Positions 1-11,727 of a DNA stretch of 64,000 nucleotides are shown here, in pieces; the first letter of the stretch is position 1; every line of letters starts with the position of its first letter. Under the pieces are notes generated by a model. It saw nothing but the letters and a program-made list of their open reading frames with translations. It was not told the DNA's origin and ran no database searches. Source of the DNA: Voacanga thouarsii (lineage: Eukaryota > Streptophyta > Magnoliopsida > Gentianales > Apocynaceae); contig JANUWF010001190.1 in the NCBI GenBank assembly GCA_026120185.1, positions 1,860,001-1,924,000 on the forward strand, written 5' to 3'. The position numbers and the translations under genes were made by a program.

Positions 1-2034
1 CAGATAGCCTGATAGGTTTCAGCCATCCCACATTAGAAGCAGATAGGGTAACTCCACAGCTTTTGTCTTTCATACAGCACACTAATTGGGTGCACTATTG
101 GATATGACCCTCATTGTGGCTCTTTGCTCCTAGGTTTCTTTTATTTTCTATCCTATAAATATCTAAAGCATGTGAAGCTACAGGCTATTCACTCCTTTTC
201 AACACTGAATGATAGATTACATGACATATAATGCTAGTAGTGAACCCCTATCAACTAAGCCACAATTATTTGTTCACAACTTTAAGTCAACACCAGACAT
301 GAATAATATCCTTACTATATACCAGCAGTAATGGCCCTCACAAGTACTTAAAAAACCTCCCTCAGTGCCATCTCACACCTGTTGTACTTTTTTTACCTTT
401 TCCTCTCTTTTAAGATATTAACGGTTCTATCTTTTCCAGTTGGCTCCAAAGTTAGCAGACTAGAATGCATTCTTCTGGAAGATTTTTCTAAAGCCAAGAG
501 CCTGCGCACTAAATGCATTCTTCTGGAAGATTTTTTAGAGGACACATATCTAAGGTGCGTATGCATCAGGAAAAGTGCAAACCTCATATTGAGATCTATA
601 GATCTAATAGAATTCTTTCAATAACATTATTTATACCTTCCAGTTTTTGTATGAGAGTTCTGATGTAATCCAAAGCATATGGCAAGTAATTTTGTGTTAA
701 CAAAAATTTCATCCCTAGAAATGTCCTCTGAAAGGTTCAGGAAAAAGGTTTCTGATATCATCCTGACATGTGCTATCAGGTAAGATAGTGCACATGGAGT
801 TATACATTATTTTAGCGAAAGCTCTTAATTATATTGTTGAAGATTCTTTGGCCTGTAAATATTAGACACAATTTAAGTTGTATATGGAGATGATACATTT
901 TCTTTTTACAATTTCCCGATTAAGATGCACCTTTCTAAAATTACTCTTATAGAAAACAACAAACATGGACAATTAATATTTCCCACCACTGTAGGAACAT
1001 TTTTCTGGACAAGAAAACAGGTTTTCTGACCACAAATATGTGAAGACCCAATTCCTTGCATTTATTTCTCAGGGGAATCAATAATTATCTCATAAAAGTT
1101 CTTGCAAGGGCTCAGTTATACACTTGAAGGTTTTCTTTACTTGTGTTTGTACTATAAAGCAATGGTATTTAACAGTTGCATTGAAAGAGTAAATTGTTTC
1201 CTAGACATTCTCTAGGAAAGGAAAAACTCAAAAATTTTAAATATCAAATGGTAGTGATTAGAAAGCAATTACAATGACTCACCAAACAGATTTGAGCATG
1301 AATTCAGGTGCCAAAAGTTCAATGAACCATTGAGCTTTAAGCATTTATTTTAACACTCATGATAACCTAATATTTTTGTGTTACCCTTAGAACATCTCAA
1401 ATAAAGTGCACATATTTGTAAATGCTATGCGTGCCATCTTCGATCACAGCTTCCTTTACATAAATTGATTTAAAGGCAACATTTTATCTACATTTATAAG
1501 CCATCTCTTCAAGAATCATAGTCCATGCTTTGTCGTAGACTATGCAATTTTAAAATTTTTAGCAGAACTTCCAGCTTTTGGCTATGAGATTGAGTACAAA
1601 ACAAGGAAGGAATATTTCTAGATGGGCCTAGAAAATGTTTTAATAGATTTCCCAGCATAGCTGCCTGGCATAGATAAAAAAAGTTATCATCTTTCTTATT
1701 CCACCTCTAGTCACTTCAACAATAAGGCCAAATTCGGTAACCAAATTCCACTACATCTACTCAGAGAAGAATTCCTTCCTGATTAGATTTCCAGTGCACA
1801 GCTCAAACACATACAATTCAGCAAGTATAACCAATTTGTAAATCTATTTTTGACAAGAATTGAAAAAAAAAAAAAAACTTTGTAACAATCGATCCCAAAT
1901 AAAATAAATGAATTACCTAAAAGTCAATCTTAACAGTGCCCAAAAATTTTTCCAAGCCATCCAAGTAGAATGTTAAAGTTAATTAACACATAAAAAAACT
2001 GCACATATCTCTGGAAAGAGAAACGAGATAATAC
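1..2034. other. Intron or intergenic sequence left of the first exon
   Basis: I see no convincing exon here on either strand. Because a splice donor on the minus strand lies at 2034, the stretch is most simply the first intron of the small membrane protein gene whose first exon is at 2035-2144, with later exons beyond the left edge. It is AT-rich with A and T runs. A 24-bp direct repeat occurs at 464-487 and 512-535. Short ORFs at 382-624 and 393-587 overlap this repeat and look accidental. Confidence 0.5.
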
Positions 2035-2144
2035 CAGGTGGTGAGAAATGGCTTCGGAGAGAAGATCGTGAGAGCAGGGCACTTGTGCTGAGATCGGATC
2101 TGGTAATCACGGAGTTGTTCCACCAGTTTAGAACGGGTGATCAT
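2035..2144 (-). CDS. First coding exon of a conserved small plant membrane protein (partial gene)
   Basis: On the minus strand an ATG at 2144 opens a 110-nt exon that encodes 36 residues plus two bases and ends at a GT donor (2034-2033). The peptide begins MITRSKLVEQLRDYQIRSQH and continues with a proline-containing stretch ending FLTTW. From memory this matches the start of a conserved, uncharacterised family of small plant membrane proteins whose later exon holds hydrophobic helices; that assignment is recall, not a search. The remaining exon or exons should lie left of the window. Upstream, 2145-2440 is richer in GC and fits a 5' UTR; a 69-codon upstream ORF (2199-2408, minus) lies in it and I do not take it as the product. 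The gene faces away from the LIKE-COV gene, and a copia element is inserted between them. Confidence 0.6.
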
Positions 2145-2593
2145 GTTCCCTGAGATTGAGCGCGAAGAGATTTGCTGTCTTCCACTCTAGGTTTAAAATC
2201 AAAACAGATTCAACCGAAAATTCCCACAAAATTTCCACTCAAAACCACCAATTCCAGAAATTCTACTCCATGACGATAATTCCCAACAATCTGAGGCACA
2301 GACACAGGAATTTACAGCTTCGAAGCGGCTGGGGAAGGCGTCCTGGGAGTGAAAGAAAGAAGCCCTCACGAGTTCGTCGAGCCAAGCAACATAACCTCCA
2401 GTTTTCACTGGGTGGTTCTAACTAGCAATTCCTTGAAATTTTCGGGGTATATTTTATAAAATGGGAAAATATTGGGGTGAAAGTGAAAGGAAGTTTTTAA
2501 TTTGGCAGTGTGTAACTTCAATTTTAGGTGCTTTGCTTCTGGTGGATATATGTATAAAATTTATTCACCTAAAATAAATTAAAATTTTGATTA

Positions 2594-2945
2594 TATTATG
2601 AATTATTGGAATCTTTATTAATTAGTGGAGGATCTACTAATTATGGATTTATGTGAATTATTAGAAAATTTTTATGGATGTCCACCATTTAGTGGAGACA
2701 CCACTAATTAAGATTAATGGAAGATGATGTATGCCATGATGTAATCCACTAATTAGAGCTCTATAAATAGAGCTATTCTCTAAGCTTGTAACACACCATT
2801 ATTTTGTGAAAGAAAGATTAGTGAAAGAAAGATTAGAGAAAATTGTGAGAGAAAAGAAAGAGAGAAATTCTTGTGCAAAATAGTTAGAGTTTTACTAGTG
2901 TGTAGTGTGAAGATTTTATTCTAACACTACCCTAATTTTATAACA
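2594..2945 (+). repeat. 5' LTR of copia element 1
   Basis: The LTR starts TATTATG, not the usual TG, and ends TATAACA. It carries several inverted copies of CTCCACTAATTA-type sequence, a TATA box (TATAAATA, 2762-2769) and a purine-rich GAAAGAAAGATTAG repeat downstream that probably belongs to the transcribed R/U5 part. It matches 7827-8176 almost base for base. Confidence 0.95.
2762..2769 (+). promoter_or_regulatory. TATA box of the copia 5' LTR promoter
   Basis: TATAAATA sits inside a short palindrome (GAGCTCTATAAATAGAGCT) in the middle of the LTR, where the U3 promoter of a copia element is expected. The same box is present in every LTR of the three related elements. Confidence 0.7.
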
Positions 2946-2960
2946 CGTTATCAGCACGAG
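2946..2960 (+). other. Primer-binding site of copia element 1
   Basis: CGTTATCAGCACGAG follows the LTR end directly. It resembles the TATCAGAGC-type site that plant copia elements use to pair with initiator tRNA-Met, though with differences. The same sequence lies beside the 5' LTR of element 2 (48454-48468, minus) and, mutated, of element 3. Confidence 0.75.
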
Positions 2961-3046
2961 TCTCTACCGGTACAAAAGCCAGAAGACTAAGCACGAGTTT
3001 CTGCCGTTACCAAAGCCGAGAAGACAGTACGCATTTATTGATCTCT

Positions 3047-4113
3047 ATGGCTAACATCGCGAAACTCGAATTTGTAGCCCTTGATATTTACGGAAAAAGT
3101 ATATGTCATGGGTTCTCGATGCGAGAAATTCATCTAAATGCTGAAGGCCTTAGTGAAACTATTCAAGCAAATAATAGTGCATCTGCACAACACAAGGCTA
3201 AAGCTTTGATTTTTATTCGTCGTCATCTCGATGAAAATTTGAAAATGGAATATCTTACCGAAAAAGATCCATATGGCCTATGGGTAAATTTAAAAGAAAG
3301 ATTTGACCACCTGAAGATGGTCGTACTACCTCTTGCACGATATGAATGGTTGCACCTGAGGTTGCAAGATTTTAAAACCGTGAATGAATATAGCTCCGCA
3401 ATGTATAAAATTACATCTCAATTAAAATTATGCGGAGAAAAAGTGACTAATGAAGATATGTTGGAGAAGACATTCTCCACCTTTCATGCCTCGAATATTA
3501 TCCTGCAGTAACAATATCGAGAAAAGGAGTATACAAAATTTACAGATTTAATTACTACCCTCCTCATTGCAGAGAAAAATAATGAGTTATTATTGAGAAA
3601 TCATGAAGCCAGACCAACTGGCTCTACAGCACTCCCAGAAGTGAATGCTGTTGGCTCCAGCAGACGCCATCGTTATAGTCGTGGTCATGGCCGTGGCCGT
3701 GACCGTGGTCGTGGTTATGGTCGTAGACACGCTCGATATTTCCCTTATCACAATTATAATCAAGCTGTGAGAAATACGGCCACCGAAGTGGAACGAGAAA
3801 AGATCAAAAGGGAAAAGAAAAAGAAATTGAAGAAAAACATGAGGATATATGTTATAGATGTGGCATGAAAGGTCATTGGTCACGAAACTGTCGTACGGCT
3901 AAGCATTTAGTTGAATTGTATCAAGCTTCATTGAAAAATAAAAATGTGGAAGCAAATTTTTCTCAACATCCAATAAATAATGCTGAGGATAACGATAGTG
4001 ATCCTAAAGATCTTAATATCAATATTACCCATATGGATGTATCGGATTTTTTTGAACACCCAAACGGTAGGATAGACCATTTAATTGGTGATGGCAGTGT
4101 CCAAAAGAACTAA
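3047..4113 (+). pseudogene. gag: copia element 1 gag (nucleocapsid), broken
   Basis: The reading frame opens with MANIAKLEFVALDI, the usual start of plant copia gag (UBN2-type) proteins. It contains the region with LKERFDHLK and LARYEW, then an arginine/glycine-rich stretch (HGRGRDRGRGYGR). At 3509-3511 there is an in-frame TAA, and coding continues in the same frame after it. An indel in the A-rich stretch near 3810 shifts the frame before the zinc knuckle (C-X2-C-X4-H-X4-C, 3850-3891). Gag packages the element RNA in virus-like particles. The stop and the frameshift mean this copy makes at most truncated capsid protein. The last piece runs to a stop at 4111. Confidence 0.85.
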
Positions 4114-4200
4114 AGCCTCACCCTGATATTTTTGTATTTTCATTTTCATTCTATTCTAATAATATTTACGTTTACATATATATATTTGTGTTCGGATAGG

Positions 4201-7200
4201 TCTGTTATTAATGATGATGTATGCATTATTGATAGTGGAACTACACACACCATACTAAAAAATGAGAAATATTTTTCGATCTCAAAATGGGAGAAATAAA
4301 TATTTATACGATAAACGGTAGTGCAAATGTAATTGAGGGCTCCAGGAAGAGCTAGTATATTGTTGCCTAAAAGAACAACAATTATTATTGATAAGGCACT
4401 ATTTTCCTCAAAATCCGGAAGAAATTTATTGAGTTTTAAAGATATCACGAGAAATGGGTATCATGTTGAAACAAATGAGGAAAATGGGATTGAACATCTT
4501 TTTATTACTCAAATGCATTTGGGTAAGAAATCGGTATTAGAAAAGCTGCCGTCTTTTTCTCTTGGTCTATATTTTGTAAAAATACGTACAATTGAAATTC
4601 ATCATCTAGTAAACCGGAAGTTTACTGATCCTATTACTTTTAGCATTTGGCATGACCGGTTGGGTCATTCGGGATCTACCATGATGAGAAGAATCATTGA
4701 GAATACACATGGTCATCCTTTAAAAAATAAAAGGATATTAACATCGAGAAAAATTCGCATGTCTTGCATGTTCCCTAGGAAAATTAATTGTTAAACCATC
4801 ACCGGTAAAAGTAGGAGCTGAAAGTCCTACATTTCTCGAAACAGATTCACGGAGATATTTGTGGACCTATTGATCCACCATGTGGACCGTTCAAATATTT
4901 TATGGTCTTAATTGATGCATCATCCCGATGGTCACATGTATGTTTATTATCTACTCGCAACTCTGGCGTTTGCGAGATTACTTGCTCAAATAATTAAATT
5001 ACGAGCACAATTTCCGGACCATCACATTAAAAATATCCGTTTGGATAATCTTTGGTGAATTTTCATCACATGCTTTTGATGCATATTGCATGTCAATTGG
5101 GATTAATGTTGAACATCCTGTAGCTCATGTTCACACACAGAATGATCTTCTTTGAATCTTTGATTAAGCGATTACAATTAATTGTTAGACCATTATTAAT
5201 GAAAACAAATCTCCCAACATCCGTGCGGGGACATGCTATTCTACATGCTTGCAACACTTGTACGTATAAGACCGACTAGTTATCATAAATTATCTCCTTT
5301 GCAATTGGCTTTTGGGTCGAGAACCAAATATTGCTCATTTAAGAATTTTTAGGTGTCTTGTATATATTCCAATTGCACCAAACCAACGTACAAAGATGGG
5401 TCCTCAAAGAAGAAAGGAGATATACGTTGGATATGATTCTCCCTCTATTATCGGGTATGTTGAACCCACGACGGAGATGTATTCACGGCAAGATTTGCTT
5501 GATTGTCATTTTGATGAATCATTATTCTCTAAATTAGGGGAGAACCAAAACGAGCATAAAAAGGATCTTGCTTGGACAATATCATTAAATTATCTTGATC
5601 CGCGCACAAGCGCATGTGAACTTGAAGTTCAAAAGATAATTCATTTGCAAAGCATTGCAAATCAAATGCCGAGACGCTTTTGTTGACTCCGAGAAGAGTT
5701 ACAAAATCGCATATTCCGACTATAAATGCTCCTATTCGAATTGAAGTTCCAGTGAGAACAAAATATTATACCTATAGCTGCTTGAGTCAAAAACACGCCG
5801 AAGCGTGGCCGACCTCTTGGTTCTAAAGATAAAAATCCTCGAAAGAAAAGAGGATTAAATGATCCGAGAAGATCATATTAAAGAAAAGAATGATAAAGAC
5901 CAAGAGAGAGCGATGACAAAGAACCGAAGTTGATGAAAGTAACATCGAAATTTCTATCAATTATACCACTTCAGGTAGAAGTTGGAATCGGATAGAAAGC
6001 TGTTATTGATAATATATTTGCATACAATATATCTCTTGATGTTACACGGGATAATGATGATCCTGAACCAATATCGATTGATGAATGTCGGCATAGAAAA
6101 GATTGGTTGCAATGGAAAGATGCGATTCAATCGGAGTTAAATGCAACGGCAAAACGTGAAGTCTTCGGACTGCGAGTCCGAACACCGGAAGGTATAAAAC
6201 CTGTTGGCTACAAATGGATATTTGTGCGAAAGCGCAATGAAAAGAGTGAAATCGTTCGATATAAAGCGCGATTAGTAGCTCAAGGTTTTTCACAAAGACT
6301 AGGCATTGATTATGATGAAACTTATTCTCCTGTTGTTGATTCTATTACACTCAGATATCTTATCGGTTTGGCGAGTACATGAAAAGATAGATATGCGCCT
6401 ATTAGATGTTGTCACTTTGCTTACTTGTATGGAAATTTAGAAAATGATGTTTACATGAAAATCCCGAAGGATTTCATATGCACGAAGCATATAAACATTA
6501 TGCTCGTGAAAATTACTCCATCAAGTTGCAGAAATCATTATATGGCTCTGAAGCAATGCAGGCGCATGTGGTTTACACGTCTTAGTGAATATTTATTGAA
6601 AGCGGGATTTAAAAATGACCGGGTATGTCCATGCGTTTTTATTAAGAAATGCTGGTTCTAAATTTGTGATATTAGCTATATATGTTGATGATATTAATCT
6701 TATTGGAACTCTGAAGAGCTCCAAGAAACAATTGATTATTTAAAAAGAGAATTCGAAATCAAGGATTTTGGTAAAACCAAATTTTGCCTTGGTTTACAAA
6801 TTGAACATTTGGAGAGTGGAACATTTATTCATCAATCAACATATACGACAAAAGTGCTAAAAGATTTTACATGGACAAAGCACATCTATTGAGTATTCCA
6901 ATGATCATGCGATCATTAAATGTGGATAAAGATCATTTCCGACCTCAAGAAAATGATGAAGAACTCCTTGGTCCTGAAGTACCATATCTCAGTGCAATTG
7001 GTGCATTGATGTATCTTACTAATAATACACGACTCGATATTGCTTTTCTTGTCAATTTATTAGCAAGATTTAGTTCTTCACCAACACGACGACATTGGAA
7101 TGAAATTAAACAAGTCCTTCGATATCTCCAAGGTACAATTGATCTCGGATTATTTTATTCAAATAAAATCAGTCCAACATTGATAAGTTATGCAGATGCT

Positions 7201-7702
7201 GGTTATTTATCTAATCCACATAAAGCACGTTCTCAAACGGGCTATCTATTTACATGTGGAAATACTACTATATCATGGCGTTCTACGAAACAATCTATAG
7301 CGACTACTTCTTCAAATCATCTTTGAAATTATAGCCATTCATGAAGCAAGTCGAGAATGTTTATGGCTAAGATCCATGATTCATTATATCCGAGAAAGTT
7401 GTGGATTATCATCAATCAAAGGTATTCCAACTCCTCTTTATGAAGACAATGCAGCTTGCATAGCTCAATTACGAGGAGGATATATTAAAGGAGATCGGAC
7501 AAAACATATTTCACCAAAATTATTCTTTACTCATGAACTCCAGAAGAAAGGTGAAATTGATGTGCTACAAATTCGGTCATGTGATAACCTCGCAAATATT
7601 TTCACGAAGACTTTACCGACTGCAACATTTGAAAAGTTGAGATATAAAATCGGTATGCGTCGGTTTAAAGATTTAAAGGAATCATCTCATCAGGGGAAGT
7701 AA
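4201..7702 (+). pseudogene. pol: copia element 1 pol (protease, integrase, reverse transcriptase, RNase H), broken
   Basis: Domains appear in copia order but in shifting frames. The protease motif DSGTT is at about 4231; the GAG-pre-integrase domain with HDRLGH at about 4650; integrase core pieces with GDICGP and VLIDASSRWSH at about 4850-4935; the linker rich in PLGSKDKNPRKK at about 5810; reverse transcriptase from about 6050 (RTPEGIKPVGYKWIF) with the YVDD active site at about 6680; and RNase H from about 7180 to the stop at 7702, with YEDNAAC near 7440 and a DNLANIFTKTLP tail. Pieces lie in at least two frames, with breaks near 4790-5310, 5690-6100, 6380-6425, 6650-6870 and 7325-7376. The gene encodes the enzymes for reverse transcription and integration but is disabled here. 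Confidence 0.9.
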
Positions 7703-7815
7703 TAAATGGACATATAGAATAGTGTACTCTTTTTCCTTCACTAGATTTTTTTCCCACTGGGTTTTTATCTAGTAAGGTTTTAACGAGGCATATTCTTTAT
7801 GTAATTGATGGACAT

Positions 7816-7826
7816 CCAAGGGGGAG
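7816..7826 (+). other. Polypurine tract of copia element 1
   Basis: CCAAGGGGGAG lies immediately before the 3' LTR, where the plus-strand primer for reverse transcription is made. The same tract precedes the 3' LTR of element 3 (60281-60291). Confidence 0.8.
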
Positions 7827-8176
7827 TATTATGAATTATTGGAATCTTTATTAATTAGTGGAGGCTCCACTAATTATGGATTTATGTGAATTATTAGAAA
7901 ATTTTTATGGATGTCTACCATTTAGTGGAGACACCACTGATTAAGATTAGTGGAAGATGATGTATGCCATGATGTAATCCACTAATTAGAGCTCTATAAA
8001 TAGAGCTATTCTCTATGCTTGTAACACCATTATTTTGTGAAAGAAAGATTAGTGAAAAAAAGATTAGAGAAAATTGTGAGAGAAAAGAAAGAGAGAAATT
8101 CTTGTGCAAAATAGTTAGAGTTTTATTAGTGTGTAGTGTGAAGATTTTATTCTAACACTACCCTAATTTTATAACA
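7827..8176 (+). repeat. 3' LTR of copia element 1
   Basis: This is the 350-bp match to the 5' LTR. It starts TATTATG and ends TATAACA, and is followed at once by the GATTA target duplication. It differs from the 5' LTR at about eight positions and lacks one CA of a short repeat. Confidence 0.95.
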
Positions 8177-8587
8177 GATTACGTGATTTGCATTTTTTAT
8201 ACATCAAATTAATATTTATTGAATGATAAAATATATTTAATTTATTATTTTTATTATGTAAATTATATAATTAAATATAAGAACAAGAAAAATAAACGTG
8301 TAAGTTTATTTTATAATTATTTTTATATTTTAAAAATTAGATATTCTGTCAAATGACCGTTATATTAAACAAAGACATAAATATGATCTTAAAACAGACA
8401 ATCCTTAAATAAAATTTATTAATAAATAGAAAGTTTGTGTGTTTTAATCAACTTTGTGTTCAATCAAAAAAAAAAAAAAAACTGAAAGAAACAAAAAGTG
8501 AAAACAGTTAGGGAACAGAGTTCGTTAATCGTTACACCTAGCTAGCGGGAGAGAGGAAGAGGAAGCGGGAGAGAGAAAGAGCGCGAG

Positions 8588-11104
8588 ATGGGAAGCAGAG
8601 ATAGAGATCTGGAAAGGTTAATACCGGCGGGAGGAATTGGAATCTCGGACAGTGTAAATGGATTAAACTCCAAATCTTCTTCTCCTTCGGAGTCTCCCGT
8701 GTCTTCCTCTTCTCTGCCTCATCACTCGGGCAACGAGGTTTGATTTTCTTTCCGCATCTATGCCTCTGCATTCATTCCTGAATCTCTATATATAAACGCT
8801 TTGCCTATCCACATAATTCCGAGTCCTTTACTAGCTACTATGAGAGAGGCAAAATTTTGATGGGTTGCAATTTGAATCAGAACAGAATATAAAAAAATTT
8901 GAGTCATTTTGTTATGTTAGTGTATTGTTTTTTTTTTTTTTTTCAAATTGTAATTTTCTTTCAGATTCTCTCCATTTCTGGGATTCTGACTGTGCAAATA
9001 TTCTTCCAACAAATTTGCATATAAAGTTTACTTTTTTCACATTGCTGTTTTGCTTGAAGGCATTAAACAGATTGTCACAGTAATAGTATTATTAGGAGAG
9101 TTTGGAAGATCTTTCATTTACTTTTTCTATGTTGCAGGCATTTAGTAAAGTTATTAGGAGCTGGGCCTCTAAGAAGTTTATGTCTGGATGGTCAGTTCTC
9201 TTCTACTTTGTATCCACACAACTATGATCGCTGTGGCAGTCTATATTTGATGCTTGCCAATCCAACGATATATCTTGCAATTGTAAAAACTAATTATATA
9301 GAGATCATCCAGTAATACTATACAATGGTTATAACTATGTATTTGACAGAATCATAAGTATCATATAACTGTTTCAAAGATTGCTATATTGGACATTGCA
9401 AGTGAGAATGGCACAGTGGTCGAACTTTTAGTGAGTAATTTTGGTTATGGATGACGTTCAGGATGGATTGTTGATACTTGCTAAGCTCATTTTAAAGATC
9501 AGGGACCCTAAATTCCTTAGAGTTGACATGAAATGTAAAACTTTCCTCTGAGTTATTTTACACTTTGTAGTTGTGGCTCGTTCATTTTTATTTTGGAAAA
9601 TGTTAAAAATTTGGGCTAATGGGTTAAAAGGAAGATATTGTATTCCATAAGCGCCAAGAAGTATAACCTCTTTTTTTTTTCTTTTCTTTTTTTTTCCTGA
9701 GTAGACTCTTGTCAAGTTATTTCCTGGATTTCTATTGACATGATATTGTTGTTATTTTGCAGTGTTATTTTGTTTCCCATAGCCATCACATTCTATGTCA
9801 CTTGGTGGTTCATTCATTTTGTGGATGGGTTCTTCTCCCCAATTTATACACATTTGGGGCTTAACATATTCGGTCAGTATGTTAGCTTTTTATGCATCTT
9901 GGATTATAATTTTAACCTTGTAGACAAGTAACATACAATGTCAAGTTCACCTATAGCTGCCCATTTTTAATTTCTATGAAGTAAAAATCCTTTTAAGGAA
10001 GGATGGAGTGTGGTACCACGAGCAGAGGAATCAGATAACATTTTAGATGTAAATCTTCTTTGGAAAAGATTTCGTGCCGCATTTTGTAGGAGTTACGAAT
10101 ATTATTTTCCTTTGCACATGCTGCCTAGATATTGTTGCTTCATTGCAGCAAGTAATTTGCCTAAGTATGTTTTACTTTTAGTTGTTTCAAGTAATTTTAT
10201 GACTAGAAGGAGCCGGCTACAATTCCAGAGATAAGAAAGTACTGTACTTGTTAGGTAGCATGGTGGTAGTAATCTAACTTAAGTGGACAGTTGTAAAGGA
10301 CTATAAATCATTATATCTCATAAAAGGAATTTGGCTTTCCCTGTTAGCTGATAATATAAAGTTGGTTCTGGTCTTGCCTGCAGAACCTAGACTAAAAGTA
10401 TCCAAATGGAATTATTAGTCTTTAAAGTTTTAAAGTATTGTGCAGGTCTTGGATTTGTGACATCAATTAGTTTCATCTTTTTGGTTGGAGTGTTCATGTC
10501 CTCATGGTTGGGTGCTTCTGTCCTTGCATTGGGTGAATGGTTTATTAAAAAAATGCCTCTCATGAGCTATATATACACAGCTTCAAAGCAAATAAGTGCA
10601 GCAATTTCTCCAGGTAAACTAAATAAAAAACAATATACAAGAAGTAAATTAGAGACTCTAATATGAGTTATCATGATCCTCAGATCAGAATTCACATGCG
10701 TTCAAAGAAGTGGCAATAGTAAGGCATCCGCGAATTGGAGAGTATGCACTTGGCTTCATCACTTCAACTGTGATTCTCCGCAAGAATTCAGGTGCAGAGG
10801 AGCTCTGCTGTGTTTATATACCCACTAACCACCTATATCTTGGAGAAATATTCCTCATAAACTCAAAAGATATTATGAGACCGAATCTCTCTGTTCGAGA
10901 GGGAATAGGTACAAAATGAGCTTAACCACCCTATTCAAAATTTTGATTTTATCTAATTATGGTGGAATTAACTATTCTTATCTTGTATATGGTGCAGAGA
11001 TTGTGATCTCTGGAGGCATGTCCATACCAAAAATATTGACAATAGTGGATGCGCCATCCATACTATCCCCAAGAATTGGGAAATTTGCTATTCCACAAGT
11101 TTAG
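8588..11104 (+). CDS. LCV: LIKE-COV (COV1/LCV) family membrane protein, DUF502
   Basis: Six exons join in phase with GT-AG introns: 8588-8737, 9138-9190, 9763-9872, 10446-10613, 10684-10908, 10998-11104. They give 270 aa plus stop, the usual length of the family. The N terminus is serine-rich (GLNSKSSSPSESP) and cytosolic in character. Two hydrophobic segments follow, at about residues 68-92 (VILFPIAITFYVTWWFIHFV) and 105-138 (FVTSISFIFLVGVFMSSWLG). The conserved family core is HAFKEVAIVRHPRIGEYALG, IPTNHLYLGE and ISGGMSIP. CONTINUOUS VASCULAR RING proteins act in the Golgi/TGN system, affecting vacuolar trafficking and vascular patterning; that function is family knowledge. I chose the ATG at 8588 because it gives the family-like start MGSRDRDLERLIP. 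Which paralogue (LCV1, 2 or 3) is not decided. Confidence 0.93.
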
Positions 11105-11655
11105 TGAAGATGTTTTAGTAATTGATGCTTTTTTGCGATCGTATCAGGAGGAGCACACAAATTCGATTGTGGTAAAGCCCTATCTTGCAAGTTGGGAAAT
11201 CTTGGGTAGTCAAATCCTTTTTCCTATAGTTAGACATTTCAATACCTGGGATTGAGAAATTGGGGAGATCAAATTTTGAAGTTGTCCTGAAAGGGTAGCA
11301 GACGATACTGGTCAAATTCACTAACTAACCATTGGTCTGAAACAATATTGTGTTTCATAGATTCATCAAAGAAACAAAAAAAATTGTTGTGTTTGATAGG
11401 AATTTAAGAACTTTCAAATAGCATGTATAGTCTTATTACCAAATTTACAAACACTATTGTCGAGTTTCCTTTTCTTGATTGAGAGCATTTTTGTCAGGAC
11501 GGACTGTAAACCCAATTTCTTTTTATCATCCTTTTGATGTGATTTACTGGGAAAAATGCTATTTGTCGCAATTTTGAGTCATAGGATATTGAGAGCAGTT
11601 TACCGTGCTTTTGATACGAAAGCTATCGCTGGGTGGAAAATATTGGCAAAAACAT

Positions 11656-11727
11656 TTCCGTTACCGGGAATCGAACCCGGGTCTCCTGGGTGAAAGCCAG
11701 ACATCCTAACCGCTGGACGATAACGGA
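11656..11727 (-). tRNA. tRNA-Glu (anticodon TTC)
   Basis: On the minus strand the sequence folds as a full cloverleaf without intron. The 7-bp acceptor stem TCCGTTA/TAACGGA pairs perfectly, the anticodon loop CTTTCAC carries TTC (plus-strand 11692-11694), the T arm is CCGGG-TTCGATT-CCCGG, and the discriminator base is A. D- and T-arm sequences serve as internal RNA polymerase III promoter boxes. It lies about 550 bp downstream of the LIKE-COV gene and is transcribed towards it. Confidence 0.96.

Larger units (their letters stand above)
2594..8176 (+). mobile_element. Ty1/copia LTR retrotransposon, element 1 (full length, decayed)
   Basis: A 5,583-bp element is flanked by the 5-bp target duplication GATTA (2589-2593 and 8177-8181). 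It has 352- and 350-bp LTRs, a primer-binding site directly after the 5' LTR, a polypurine tract directly before the 3' LTR, and the copia domain order gag, protease, integrase, reverse transcriptase, RNase H. By eye the two LTRs differ at about 8 sites plus one 2-bp indel (about 2.3%), which points to a fairly recent insertion. The coding region has an in-frame gag stop and several frameshifts, so it is not autonomous now. It is the only one of the three related elements here that keeps the protease and integrase region. It lies between two divergently transcribed genes. Confidence 0.95.

Noticed and set aside
2199..2408. 69-codon minus-strand ORF upstream of the first small gene
   Set aside because: Lies in the presumed 5' UTR and the family-like start is at 2144; no known domain.
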